From Mesaphorura yosii (taxonomy: Eukaryota > Arthropoda > Collembola > Poduromorpha > Tullbergiidae), in NCBI GenBank assembly GCA_009869945.1, contig WIXG01000003.1, positions 1 through 64,000 of the forward strand: 64,000 nucleotides of DNA. The letters run 5' to 3'. The notes beneath the pieces are model-generated. The model did not search any database and was not told the DNA's origin. It saw only the letters and a program-made list of their open reading frames with translations. This document shows positions 29,618 through 41,542 of this stretch, piece by piece. The position numbers were made by a program, and so were the translations under genes. Position 1 is the stretch's first letter. Each line of letters begins with the position of its first letter.

Positions 29618-30502
29618 GATGAGAAATGAAATTCCGATTCGTGTTCATTACCTGCCCACTCCACGTTTGACGTTTCCAGTTTCAACCTCAAGTTGATCAC
29701 TAATACTTAAGTATCACAAATATACCATAAACTACACACACCAGAACAATCCTGCTCACAATCGTAGAGTAGCGAAAGCAATTGCACAACCACAGGGTTA
29801 ACATTAACATACGATTTACTTACGATTAATCAATACATTTCCAATACGTACAATAGAACTTATAGACGTTCGGTTAAGTTATTGTTAAATACTCCACTCG
29901 ACCTATCTCAATCAATTGAAATTATGACAATTCTCACTACTAATCTTAGAACCTTCGTTTTGAGCAATCGTACGGCTACCACTGCGCTGCGTTAGATTAA
30001 GGCTAACAGTAAGAATTTAATTGAAGTGTTCAATTCTACCGGAATCGAAATGCCATTTTTATTACATAGCAAATACGAAAATTACTCGGTAATGGGCATG
30101 TTTACAAAAATAGCGTACCTTTTACTACAACCAATAACCACACGTGAACCAAAAGTGGTGCTTGTGAAATGTTGAGTGCACGTATTCTGTAATCGGAGCA
30201 CAATCAATGAACAAGATAACTAGAAATAGGCCTCAGGCGTAAACGGTATTAAACGTTAATTATTGACAATTGTTGTTAAATATCAAGTTTGATTATTTCG
30301 GAACAGTAACAGGAATAGCGAAACTGTACTATCGCGAATTTAATGAATAGACGAGTAAGAAATAATGTCACAATTGGACACCACTTCAGTTACAGTTAAT
30401 TACGAGACCGAGGGAGTTCAAATTCAAAGTTCACTGAAGTATTGTAAGCTGGATTCTGATGATATGACTCAAAACAAGAATTTTTTAAAATACACAAAAG
30501 AA

Positions 30503-30508
30503 AATAAA
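30503..30508 (+). terminator. Candidate poly(A) signal AATAAA of the RNF207-like gene
   Basis: This AATAAA lies about 890 nt after the TAA at 29615-29617. It would imply a long AT-rich 3' UTR. Other 3' ends are possible. Confidence 0.35.
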
Positions 30509-32296
30509 GAGATTGAATTGAAATTCTGATTTTTCTAGAAATTTGGACCATTGGGCATTGATTTAAAGGCAATATTGTCCACGTTTTGCAGGTGCACCAA
30601 ATTACTGCTTGGTAAATTTGAAGCGAAAATGGCTGATGGCGAGACCGATTTCCTTCAGCATTTCCACACAAACTTAAATTAAGAAATTCGAATTCATTTC
30701 ATGCGAGTAAACAGCAAACAAACAGTAAACACAGCGAGCGAAAACGCAAGCCGAAAAGAGAAATGAATTTCTCTCGTATGATTGATGTTCCTTCTGACGG
30801 TTCCGCCGCCGAGTTACTGCTCATTGTTCTGGCTGGATTGCTATGCAAAGAACATTAAGGTTTGGGATGCGAAGACATGCTGCAGTCAGAAGAAATGAGT
30901 TTTGGAGATAAGCGGTGCGGTCCGCGAAACGCGAAATACGAAACTGCTTATTATAAATTCTGCCTGTTTCAGATTTGATTTCTTGCGTTCATTTTCTCTG
31001 CAAACAAGCGTTCAGCTGTGCTGCGATTTTCTCGAACAATCTCGCAGGCAGTTTTATTTCATTTTTGCATAAAGCGACTCGGTAACTCGCTTTTGCGAGT
31101 GGGGCTAAGATTTCATTATTCATGCACGCTCAGCTCAGCTGTGGTTCTTCCATGCCGACAATTATCGTGTTCACTACGAATTGCTAAAATTTCCCTTGAG
31201 AAGATTACAAGAATACGAGTACGAATGAACAAAGCACGCACGCACGTAGGCGAAACGAAACCCTTCATATTTTGTAATTCTAAAAATAGACGCTCTACTC
31301 ATTCCATTTCGTATTATTCCAGAGTTCATGCACTGCTGAACATAATTGTGGAAATGCGAAATGGCAAATGCAATCATCACACCTCCAGCTTGAGCTTCGT
31401 CGCCTTCACTGTCATGTTCGTGTTCGTGGCGTGTTTACCTGCGCCTGTGGCCGTACCGCGCCTGATTTTGAAATCGAGTTGGCATGTGCAGCCACAGCCA
31501 CAGGCGACAACCAACCAACCTGATATACTTTGCTGAAGCCGAAGCTGTAGGATTACATTAAATACGCAACATTGTACGGGAACTGAAGCGTACAAACCCG
31601 AAACGAATCGTCATCCACACTCTATCCGAATTCCAGGAACAAAACTAATTTAAAAATTGCACCTGATCCCTCTTCAACGCCAGAGGAACCCATGCAGGAA
31701 ATGGCAACGTACTTTAATCCATTTTTCGTTGTCTGTTTCTGAAGGCTCACCTTTTCTCAGGTGTCAAGTTTACTTGCTGCGGAACGGCCTTCCAACTACT
31801 AAACCCCAACTTCCCATGCCTTCGCAAGTCACCTCAGTCAGTTCCTCAGTGTGATTGCGTGATTAGCATAGTAATTCAACCAATTCACGCGTCGTAACGA
31901 AAACGACATGCAGTTTAATTGAATTATGCATTTTTTAATTGAAGAAGACGTGGTGTGACTTTCTCTCCGTTTCTTATGGTAAGAAAGGTAGTCCATTTGC
32001 ATATTAACCGAAAAATGGTCGCTCAAAGCAAGGACCTTTATTATTATTGAACTTTGACTAAAAGCGGATGATTACATATTAGTGACTGTGACTGCAGATG
32101 CATTAGGATAAATCCACATTGATGGCAAAGCTAAAGGCGAGCAACAAAGACGAGCTTGGCCCCAGTTGCTCAGACACACGCATACAGAAAAGTAGAAAGG
32201 AGATGACAAGAGTTGACAGGCTCCTCCGGAGAAGTTGATCACATTATTACCATTATCATCATCATTTCATACTTGTGCTCACTTTTCACACAAAAG

Positions 32297-32402
32297 ACCT
32301 CGCGTCGCATCTCGCAAGAAGAAAGTCGATGACGATCGCCGCGCCGGTGAAAGCGAAGAAGTTGGTGATGATGAAGAAGATGAAGATGAACTGATGCCAT
32401 AA
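32297..32402 (+). other. Possible orphan acidic C-terminal exon
   Basis: After a pyrimidine-containing AAAAG acceptor, the frame reads a basic patch (ASRKKK) followed by an acidic tail (GDDEEDEDELMP) and a TAA at 32400-32402. This is a typical eukaryotic C-terminus in form. However, the acidic part is coded by GATGAA-type repeats that could arise as simple-sequence DNA, and no partner exon was found. RNF207 already has its own stop 2.7 kb upstream, so a link to it would need alternative splicing. Confidence 0.2.
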
Positions 32403-33703
32403 GCCATAATAATATAAGTGATGGACCCGTATAGAATATAATGATAATAATAACAATAGTTCGCCGATGCCGTACAGCCTGGCCTAGTAAAGTAAGAAAT
32501 TATTGTCCGGCAGTGTCGGTCCAGAAGGCAGCATCAGCACACACACAGAAAAACTCAACTCCAACTCTGCGCTAATGCAATTCTGAAATAGATTGAAGAA
32601 GATTCTGCTCCCTGCCTATTGTCCGCTGTACCGCAGCTATGCCGTGCCGAGACGGAGAGCATGACGAAGGAAATATGTTGGAAGACCAATTGGGAAAAAA
32701 CATAATGGGAACGAATCAATGACGCCGCCTCGCCGTGCCGCGCCACCGAGCCGAGCTAAAGCTGATGATGTAGACAAGGTTGTTCAGGGACGGCGCTAGT
32801 AAAGTTTCCTAATGCTAATGCAATGTTTGTGCACGACATGATGTTCGACTAGTTTTGCCCACCATTTGAGTCTATGTCAATATGCTATTTTTAATCAGTC
32901 AAAATCAACCACTAATCGGCCCCGATTTTAACTGATTCTTTCTGATTATCATTCTTCATGTTCTTGAGGATGTCTTTGCTTAATTTCAGTGTCAATAGTG
33001 GGTAATTTGTATGATTTTCAGTCGTTTGAACATTGCGTGTTTTATAGGCTTTTAACCCACATTTGAGATAACGTTAACCTTGAAGCCCCTTATCAATGCC
33101 AAATCAGCCACCTATTTAAAAAAAATCAGTCTCTATGTCGTTCAGCAGGCTCTGGTTTCGGCTGGCTCGGTCCCAAAATCAGGCTAATTTGTGGGTGATT
33201 GAGGTTGGTTTCTGGCGGGTCTTGACTGATATTGACTGAATTGGTGGATTTACATATTTTAACCTTTCAGCTTGGTTTATACGATGTGCAGGCATAGTGC
33301 ACAGCCTCGTGTTTCCCTTTTACCATGTGCAATCACTCTAATTTTAGCCTTTATATGTATTTTGAAGGTCTTCAACCTGAGACTTCGTATTTCCTCACCT
33401 TGTAACTTGATTGTGCATTCATACGTGCAAGTTTTAGGTTATTTTTGCTTCTTTTTCTTGAACGAGAATTACATACTCTGTGTTGTGCTAAGAATTGTGG
33501 CCTGCATTCTAATTTTAGTTGTATCTTTCCATTGAATTGTGCTTTGTTTTGTTTGTAAACTGTGAACTCATTACTTTCCTATAAATATGACCCAATAACC
33601 GTGAAATAAACGCTAGTACAATTCTGTCAGTCACTCTGGTCGGTTGTTTCGGCTACTTGTTTCTTTGAAGTCTCAACTTGGTCAGTTTTGAGTCAAGTCT
33701 GAC

Positions 33704-33714
33704 GGGGGGGGGGG
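33704..33714. repeat. Run of 11 G
   Basis: An uninterrupted G11 tract, the longest G homopolymer noticed in the window, in intergenic DNA. It is error-prone in sequencing and has no evident role. Confidence 0.85.
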
Positions 33715-36610
33715 ACCATTGGGTGTTGTGTCGTTCGTCATCCTGTCCATCTCTTCGTCATGGTTGTCAGTTGTCACCGTGAGAGCAGCAGCATCCAGTC
33801 AACGAGCAAGGAGTCAGTCAGTGGCTTTTGGACAGCCCAGACTACTCCTGTGCAGAAGGTTTGAGTGCTGGCCATCGTCATTCGTCATTGTCGTAGTCAT
33901 CGTCAGCTTCCATAAGGCGCTATTCGCGAGGTTGGAGCAACAATGAGTCTTACACCCACATTGCCAACTAGCATCACTCTGTGCACGGTGAAGGCGCGCA
34001 CAAAGGTTCAGCGAGAAGAGTCCAGTGCAATTTCGTTGTACTTTATTCGATTCATATTGGACACGAACGCGAACAAGCGTTAGCGTTGACGGTAATGTCT
34101 AATGCGTAGCGTGATAATAATAAGAGGAGTAACGATGATGATGTGCCGCTGTCGCAGCGAACGCGAAGGCGAACAATGGCAGAGTGATTTGGAAGCCTCA
34201 CATATGCCCCAGACCGGCTCGGCCGGACCCGACGCTGCCATGCACTAGGCTACGTTGAGCTTTGTTGTTGCCAATGAGAAATGGCAACGGCAATTACAAT
34301 GACTGGGCTTTGCGTTGAAGAAGATGCGGGATGCTTACTCCGTACCGTGCGGTACTGGGAGGAAAGACGACGACGGAAATGAACACTTCGTTAATGGAGA
34401 AAGTATAACCAATTCATGTTTTCTTCCTTTGACTTGACTCCACTTTCTTTCTTTGCGTAACTTTTTTTACTCATTGACTTCCCTGGCTTGGCTTGACTCG
34501 GCTCGGTTGCTTTTCCTTGCAAGACAATTTTAACAACGTACGTACAAAGTTCCTTCTTTATCGCGTAGCATAGCACGTAGCAAGCAGTGGCAGTGTAATA
34601 AGCGATATTACGTGAAAGTAACAGGAAGGATACTTTTAAGAATGAATTACATCCTGGAGAACAAAGAAAGAAAGAAAGCAATGCAATGCACGGCGCAATG
34701 AAATGAGCAATATGGAGCCGCAATTTATTCCTCTGCTGCTGCTGCTCTACTCTACTTTCACTAATAAGGAAGATGAAGATGCAAAAAATCTTTGAAGCAC
34801 GCACGCACGAACGCACGTGGCTGGCCAGTTTTCATTTGATGCACACGAGACAAGAGACAATATTTATTCCATTACATCTTGCACATTGATAAATATCGAA
34901 AACTTAAGACAAACAGCTTAGGAAGTAACAAAATAGTATGAGAAAATTAATTATGAGAATATCGAACAATCGTAAAAATATGCACTAAATTATTAAAACT
35001 AGGCTATAAAATTCTTGAATTTTTAAACTTATTGTAATACAATGACTTTTGAGGTTAGACGACAAATCATAAAATCGCTCCACGACAGTAATAAATGTCA
35101 TTTTCTTCAGTTACTGAAATACGGCGACACAATCATATTTTCACCCTTCACAGAATACTTAACCTTACAATAACATTTTAGCACTAGCTTTATTTTCATT
35201 CACTAAACATTAATAGTCTAGTCTACACGTTGTTCGCCGTTCGAAAGGGGACAGAAAAGCACATAACAACGCGATCGGGACTTTGAGGCCGACGCATTCC
35301 ACCTCGGAAAATAATAAATTGATAAATTGTGTTTGATAAATGAGTTTCTCACGTATAGTTTAGCATTTGAATAGAATCTGTTTGCATCTAAGAAGCACCG
35401 ACGCGAGTCGCGGCTCACGCTCTTAAAGTAAAGGAGAAAATTCGAATCAGTCATTTTACTGTGTGACACATTTCCTGTTCGCTGTTCCTGCCCGCCTGGC
35501 CTCCTTCGTCACATTCACACCGACAAAGATCTCGCTCCAGTTCTAGCAGTAGCAGCAAGCTAGTAAGAATGTGGATAATAACAGTTCACGTTCCACGTTC
35601 CATGGCCCATGGTCCACGCTTGCATAATGAACGGCCGGGTTGCCAGGTTCGATTCGATTTTCGCACACACAATAAAAACTCTCCTCAATCTTAACTTTGA
35701 AAAGTCAAATGACAATTCCAGTTTCTGCCCGACCCGGTGTGCCGCATTTGAGTCTGAGTCGGAGGTGCCGTCACATGCAGAAACATTTCTCTACCGCCAC
35801 ACCGCAACTTATGACCTTTTAAAGATTATGGGTTGTCTGCTCGAGGCGAGGCAAAAGGCAATTGCTGGCAACGGCAACGGGCAGCCATTTATCGTGCGGG
35901 GCCGGGTAACGACCTGAACAAATCCTTTTAATGGGAGATGCGAGCGTGGTTGAAAGGAAAGATTATGTCGCAGCACAGCGGTAGTAAAGGGAATCTCTTA
36001 ATTTTATCGCATTCATTCCTTTTCTTTTCCGTGTATGTGACACTTGACTAGAGTCTCGAAATTCGGATTCGGAATTTCGAATTGGGTGCAGAATCGAAAT
36101 TAAAATAAATTAGTTTGGCATTTGGCACCCACGAGCCACGAAACATTCAATTCAAGTTCCAGTAAATCATTGCATCAGTGCGTGGTTCAACGAAAGGTAA
36201 ATGCAAATAGGCTGAACAGTCTCACTGTACTGCATGCATAAATTTGATTTGGTCCTCTTGGTTAAATGATTAAATTAGACAGGTGTGAGTGCGAGTAGTA
36301 CTTTGGTTTGGTACGTACAAATACTTGATTCGTTCCTCTTTGATTTCAATCACAGTCAAGCAGTTAAAGTAATTACAATTACTAAAAACGGAGAAGAGAA
36401 AATTCGGCTCGGCATGAAGCGTGAAGCCCAATCACAACTTTCCGCCCAATAACACGAAAAAATAAATTAAGAACCATAAAATGCATTCAGGCTAAGTAAA
36501 TTATACCACTGCAAATGAGAATTATTTGGTTGATTACAACAATTCTGAATTTTCAAGCCTGAGACGTTGGCAATCTTTCTTCAATGTTTTCTCAATGCTC
36601 ATCTGCTTCT

Positions 36611-39600
36611 TCACTCTGCAGTGTCTCTTCCAGCTGTGTCAGCCAGGAGCAGTTCACCTTCGGGACGTGGACGCCTGCGGAATCGCGCATCTCCTAGCAA
36701 GTTTCCAACGATGATGGAGAAGGTGAGAGCCAGGAACCCGGTTATATTCAGAACGATTCCAGATGGTGGGAAGTTTTGGTAGTCGGCTCTGCAAAAGCAA
36801 GCAGCAAGTAAATAAGTCGCCGTGGCCCTAAATTAGTGCTTCACGCTCATAAATTAGTATTTTCTCCATAAAGTAGGAATTGGCAACTGTATGTCAAGAT
36901 TAGGTGTAATTTTTTATGGGATCATGACTATCATGACTTGTTCAATTAAAATTATTACCGCCTCTGCGCATGAAGTCTGACAATTTCGTCACTCATCATC
37001 GGCGATCGGCGGTTCGGCGCCGCGCCTTAAATTACTTTTGTGCGGAATCAAATAAAGAAATACACAAAAACGACAGGTAACTTCAAGTTGCTGTACTGTT
37101 CGTCATTTACTAACTTTGAATGCAATGGTGTGACTAGTGTGACAAATCAGAGCAAAAATCGGAAAAGGTTGCAATGTATAAATTGTCATCAGCGCAATAC
37201 AAGACAGTAAATAATAGCAAGTAGTTTGAAGTTTCAGTTAGACCCTCTCAAGTTAGCAGACGTTAACAGGGGTCGAGTAATAAATTGGAATGCTCATGCT
37301 GCTCAAATTCGGGCCGATGGCTAGTGACATGATTTCGTTGCCATTTAATTGCACTCAAGCTTCAATCTCGCCTCTGCTCGTCGTGCTCGTAAAGATTGAC
37401 GGAGTGCGAGTAACAACGCCTGTCACAGAAAGTCACATGCAGCAGAGTGGAGCTCGGAAAGGATGCCAATTTTAGTTCATTAGATTATTGCCTGCCCGAG
37501 TTAAAAATGTTGACATTCGTCCCAGATTAAATTAGCTTTCGTATCCCATTCGTTTTACGAAATCAGAAAGCGAGTCGGAGCCCCGTTCAGACTCGAATAA
37601 AAAACACTGCACACTGAACAAAAAGAACTGGCACAGGCACGGTGAATCCACCCTTTTCAAACAGAGGTTGTAGAAACATTTATTAGATTAACTTACACTC
37701 AAATAAGTCTGTTCTGAGTTTGTGTTCTGCTTTTGCCTGGGTCAGGCCTTTGCAGGCGACATGCAATTTCGCAGTCGTATTTTAGACTTTCTCTCCTAAT
37801 ATTATGGGCCTATGTCTATCGTCGTTCTATTATACAAAGGAGAATGTCATTGTCATTTAAATAAATGAGCCCTTTTAAAACGCTTCTATTTTTATCTTTC
37901 GACTCGTTCACTCGCTGTGATTTTTCTCCATCTTTATTTTTGTCATGCAGTGATAGTTGTGAATTGCGACTCCGGTTATGATCAAAGAAATCTTGCTCGT
38001 GGATTTGATTCGCTTGTAAACACTGTCACAAATAATAACACTTAATATTTGAGTGTTTACGCTTCCAGACGTCGAATTACTTAATAATTAAGTCGACCTC
38101 GAGTCTCGAGATGCAGGACGGAATAGGGCAAACACGAGGCGAGGGCGAACGGTGAAATGATGCATTGGGAAAGGCTGCCACTTCTAATTTTGGAAGGCTA
38201 TAATAAATTAAGGCTGAAAACGTACCCGATAGTTCCATCCGCCTTCAGCATGATGCCAGTGATCGCCGAGCCAGTTGCCAGTGAGAATAGGATCTGTCCA
38301 GAGAAGCGATGATACGGCAGCACGGCCGTGCGAAGACTCATCGGCGCGTAGGGCAGAAGGAAAGTGATGAATCCACCCAAAAACTAAACAAGGCAAGGCA
38401 AGAGCAAAGCTTATTAATTTGCATGCGGAGGATAAAGTATGGTTGATCCGCCTGTCTAAGACAAGCTCACCTGGAGGTAATACAGTACGATCGCCGTGAG
38501 ACCCAGCCAACTGTGATAGCTGTAGAAATGAGCCCTTTTATTAACGTTGTGATGTTCGATGGCGGCTGCAAATCCACAACCAATTCCAATGCACACGGAC
38601 AAATGAACCACGCCATGCAGGAGCTTAATTGTGTACTTTGGCTGTGTTGGGAAGATTCGATAGATCAGGGCAGCTGGAATACAACGAAAATAAGAATTTT
38701 TTTTAGTTAATTAATTTTGGTTGCTTTCATTTCATGCGAAACCGATCTAATTCCCTTTGAATGCTGTTTATAGTTTCTACACACCCCACAGGAATTGTGC
38801 GATCTTGAATCTTATAACAAGTGCCATTCTTCATTTCGCACGAAAACAAAGGCGGGAGTGGCACGAGGCAGTATGAATTCAGAATATTTCGTGCTCCCAG
38901 ATTCTTATGTGCATTATTGACGTCATTGCTAGTTACAGCCAAGCCAGCCAGTCGTGCTTTGCTTGTAAACACAAATATTTTGAAGTTTATGTCAACAATC
39001 TGAAGATCTCGCAACTCGCATATTTGCCATCGCTATTGCCCATTTTTAGTCGTAACACGATACTAATAATACAAAAGTACGCGAGTACACGTAAGCTCTT
39101 AAAGTTCCGGTAAACAGAAAAAATGAAATCCGAGGCTACTACTCTAACTTGTGACAAAAATCGTAGTAAAACTGCGTCGCAGTCGTAGACAATCGAACGC
39201 CCGTACGCTCTGGAATGAAGCCGGGCCCACCGAAGTGCGTAGTTTCATATTACATGGTCAGTGCCATTGCCATTGCTCAGTGGGCATCTTGATCTTGATC
39301 TTCATTTTTCATGAAACACGACCCACTCAAGAAAATCAAACCGTGCTCTTTCTGCATTAATGACCTTTCAGATTCAGAACAAATAATCTAATGTGAACTG
39401 GCATCTGTCAAAAATACGCTCAAGGATTGTCATCTCGTGTGTCAGGCCACAAGTAGGAGCACGTGGACGCGAAATTGCGTCACAATTGGACATGACATTC
39501 AGAACCCACACCATGGTTGTCTAATAAGTCTAATTAGTAAAATTGACGTAACAACTCACATGCTTCAATTCGCCATATTCGCAATTAAATAAGAAAACAG

Positions 39601-41280
39601 CCAAAAATTGCATGGCCAAGTTAAAGCAAGCCAGGGAAAGGAAGAAAGTCCACGTGAAAGCAGGAAAGCACGACCACAATGTGTGAAGTGTGAGACTTCG
39701 TTTTCCTTTTGAAGGATCAGCAGCTCCTCACCAGTTCATCTAATCTCACCAGTATTCCAAAAATTTTGCTTATTCTGTATCGTACATCGTAGGCCACACG
39801 AATTGTATTGCGAGTGCGAACTTGCCAACTCATGAGAATGATATGTGAAGTGAAAGTAAAAAATATTTGGCACCAGTTCAATGTCTTCGTTTTCAACACA
39901 GGCAGGGGCAGGCGAGCACGCACTAATGCACTATAAAAATTATAAGGACCTAACCATCAGCATCAGCTCTTTTCTGGGCTTGCAGTGCGTGTTGTACTGC
40001 GTTTCTTTCATCTTATCTGAACGTGGCAGTGCCACGAAGTACGAAGCACCCCAAAAAGAAATTTCCAACTAGCAATATGAATAAAACATAATCTGTCTTT
40101 TCACACTCGCAACACTCAACACTAATCTAACATACTGCGTCCCTGTGCCCTGTATTCTTTACTGTTGAGGCTTAAGAATTTTAAAGTTCTGCTGCAATAC
40201 TAAAATGCTGACTCTCACCGAAATTTAATACTCTTTCAAATGCAGATACCAAGACATTATGAGATCGTGAGAGAATTTGCTACTGTGCTGTTTCGTTTCT
40301 TCGCAAAAGGCGTCCATGCTTTTTAAATGGCTGGTGATGGTCGCGGGTCGCGCTCGCGCCAGCGTCGCAATTGTAAAGTAAACACATTTGGGTATTTTTA
40401 TCGCAAATTAAGAAAGTTAATATTAAATAAACGCAAAGCACACGAGCCGAGTCAAGTCAAGTCATGTCAGAGCTTAGCAGCGCAGAAAGGCACGGCACAG
40501 AAGAGCACAAAAAAGCACTCTTTTAACTTTTCATCTTTAGTTTCAAATATTTATAATAGCTTTATGCTCCCAGAGCATGGCCCGGTCTGGCCCGGTGGCC
40601 TCCAGTAGATTTAGTCGGCGCGTAGTCGTTTATGGCTCTAAGCTCTTTTTAAATGTTTATGCATGTATACGACGTACTGATGAACTGAACTGAACTCTGC
40701 TTTCTAAAGTAAAGTACTTAAAATGGCATGAAATGGAATAGTGCGTCTAAAATCTATCATCCCATTAACTAAACTTTTGTAGCCTCGAGTTTCCGAGACC
40801 GTTGCATGCTTGAGCTTGGGCTTCGCTACATATAAAAATATGTAGCACGATAATTGAGTTTTCAAAGTTTCCTTTAGTCTCTACTCAACTCACTCAACAT
40901 TCAATAACATTCTCACTGGTCGCTTTCGCTAGTCGCTAAATTCCTTCTCGAGCTAGGCAGGACAACTGATTCGAACAAGTTTGATTGCCTAGCAACCCAG
41001 CCTCAGTCTCGATTGGAAGGCTCGGTTTGACTTCACTAAACCCGGTGCACTTACCGTGTCCGTGAAGATACAGCATAAACACCAGCATCAGGACCAAGTG
41101 CATATTTATAACTCCATGGGGATCTCCACTTCCGAGCATTTTGATGCCACCAGCGTACACAGTCGTCCACACGATAATGAACAAACACATTGCCATCCCG
41201 GTGAATTCGGCCAGAATGAGGCCTCGCTTGAACAGCACGCGAAGCCGGTCGTACTCCTTCGGATCTTCGTCAGAACCCAT
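36611..41280 (-). CDS. CYB561: Cytochrome b561, intact copy (copy A, 254 aa, 4 coding exons)
   Basis: Coding exons, in minus order: 41280-41055, 38673-38471, 38383-38226, 36788-36611; phases 1, 0, 2 agree and the stop is TGA at 36613-36611. The 254 residues match the family's usual length (human about 251). Six membrane segments are visible. The four haem-binding histidines are all present: His61 (NMHLVLM), His95 (KLLHG), His129 (YHSWLG) and His168 (LPYH). Their spacings, 61/129 and 95/168, equal those of the two known haem pairs. The ALIYRIF segment after TM2 and the lysine of IKLLHG correspond to ascorbate-site elements. Family role: transmembrane electron transfer from cytosolic ascorbate to monodehydroascorbate or Fe(III) in vesicles or at the plasma membrane. 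Which paralog it is cannot be decided. It has a basic RFRRRPRPEGE tail after TM6. It is the last of three tandem copies. Confidence 0.93.
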
Positions 41281-41369
41281 CGCGATGTCGGTGAGAAGTC
41301 GGCGATTTAAATGCTGATGTTGATGGTGGTGCTGATGCTTCAAATGCGCGTTCGCTCTTCCGCCTCTGC

Positions 41370-41417
41370 CTACGATTCGGATGAAAGAAGCCGGTTCTCC
41401 GAGGAAGAGGTTGCCAT
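41370..41417 (-). other. Upstream ORF in the CYB561 copy A leader
   Basis: Between the TATA box and the main ATG (41280) the leader holds a 15-codon ORF, ATG at 41417-41415 to TAG at 41372-41370, and just before it a minimal ATG-TAG (41423-41418). Such upstream ORFs often lower or condition translation of the main frame. The main ATG is chosen because an in-frame TAA lies upstream of the transcribed leader, no other in-frame ATG precedes TM1, and the resulting 20-residue N-terminus is typical. Confidence 0.45.
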
Positions 41418-41533
41418 CTACATCTCCAGACTGATCACCACCGTGCTGCGTGAAGCTTTGGCTGGAGGAATGAGTTGTCGATCTGCTCAGGCTGTGATCT
41501 TCTGGAAGTGCAAGAAAGAGAGGAGATTTTAGA

Positions 41534-41542
41534 TTTTATATA
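41534..41542 (-). promoter_or_regulatory. TATA box for CYB561 copy A
   Basis: On the minus strand the sequence TATATAAAA lies about 255 nt before the chosen start codon. It would place transcription start near 41505-41515. That makes the open stretch from 41501 to 41281 a 5' UTR rather than extra N-terminal coding sequence. Confidence 0.5.

Larger units (their letters stand above)
30600..36610. other. Gene-poor stretch between RNF207 and the cytochrome b561 array
   Basis: I could not recognise any gene here. ORFs of 60-170 codons on both strands look random: no family motif, no consistent splice partners. A possible acidic terminal exon on the + strand (32297-32402) and an 11-G run (33704-33714) are reported separately. 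Around 32880-33240, short ATCAGTCAA-type words occur in both orientations but do not form a clear terminal inverted repeat. Confidence 0.6.

Noticed and set aside
31018-31536. 172-codon ORF on the + strand
   Set aside because: No motif or neighbouring exon; amino-acid composition resembles translated AT-rich intergenic DNA.
32880-33240. Possible transposon with ATCAGTCAA words in both orientations
   Set aside because: Only about nine bases match at the ends, no target duplication is visible and there is no transposase frame.
34391-34816. 141-codon ORF on the minus strand with hydrophobic stretches
   Set aside because: No family resemblance, no splice partners and biased composition; a chance ORF in gene-poor DNA.
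35640-35656. GGTTCGATTC, a tRNA B-box-like word
   Set aside because: No A box, acceptor stem or cloverleaf can be drawn around it; it is part of the repetitive TTCGATTCGATTTTCG wording of the region.
41281-41501. Open frame upstream of the CYB561 ATG as an N-terminal extension
   Set aside because: A TATA box just upstream, an in-frame stop before it and no in-frame ATG make it a 5' UTR. The His-rich translation is not family-like.
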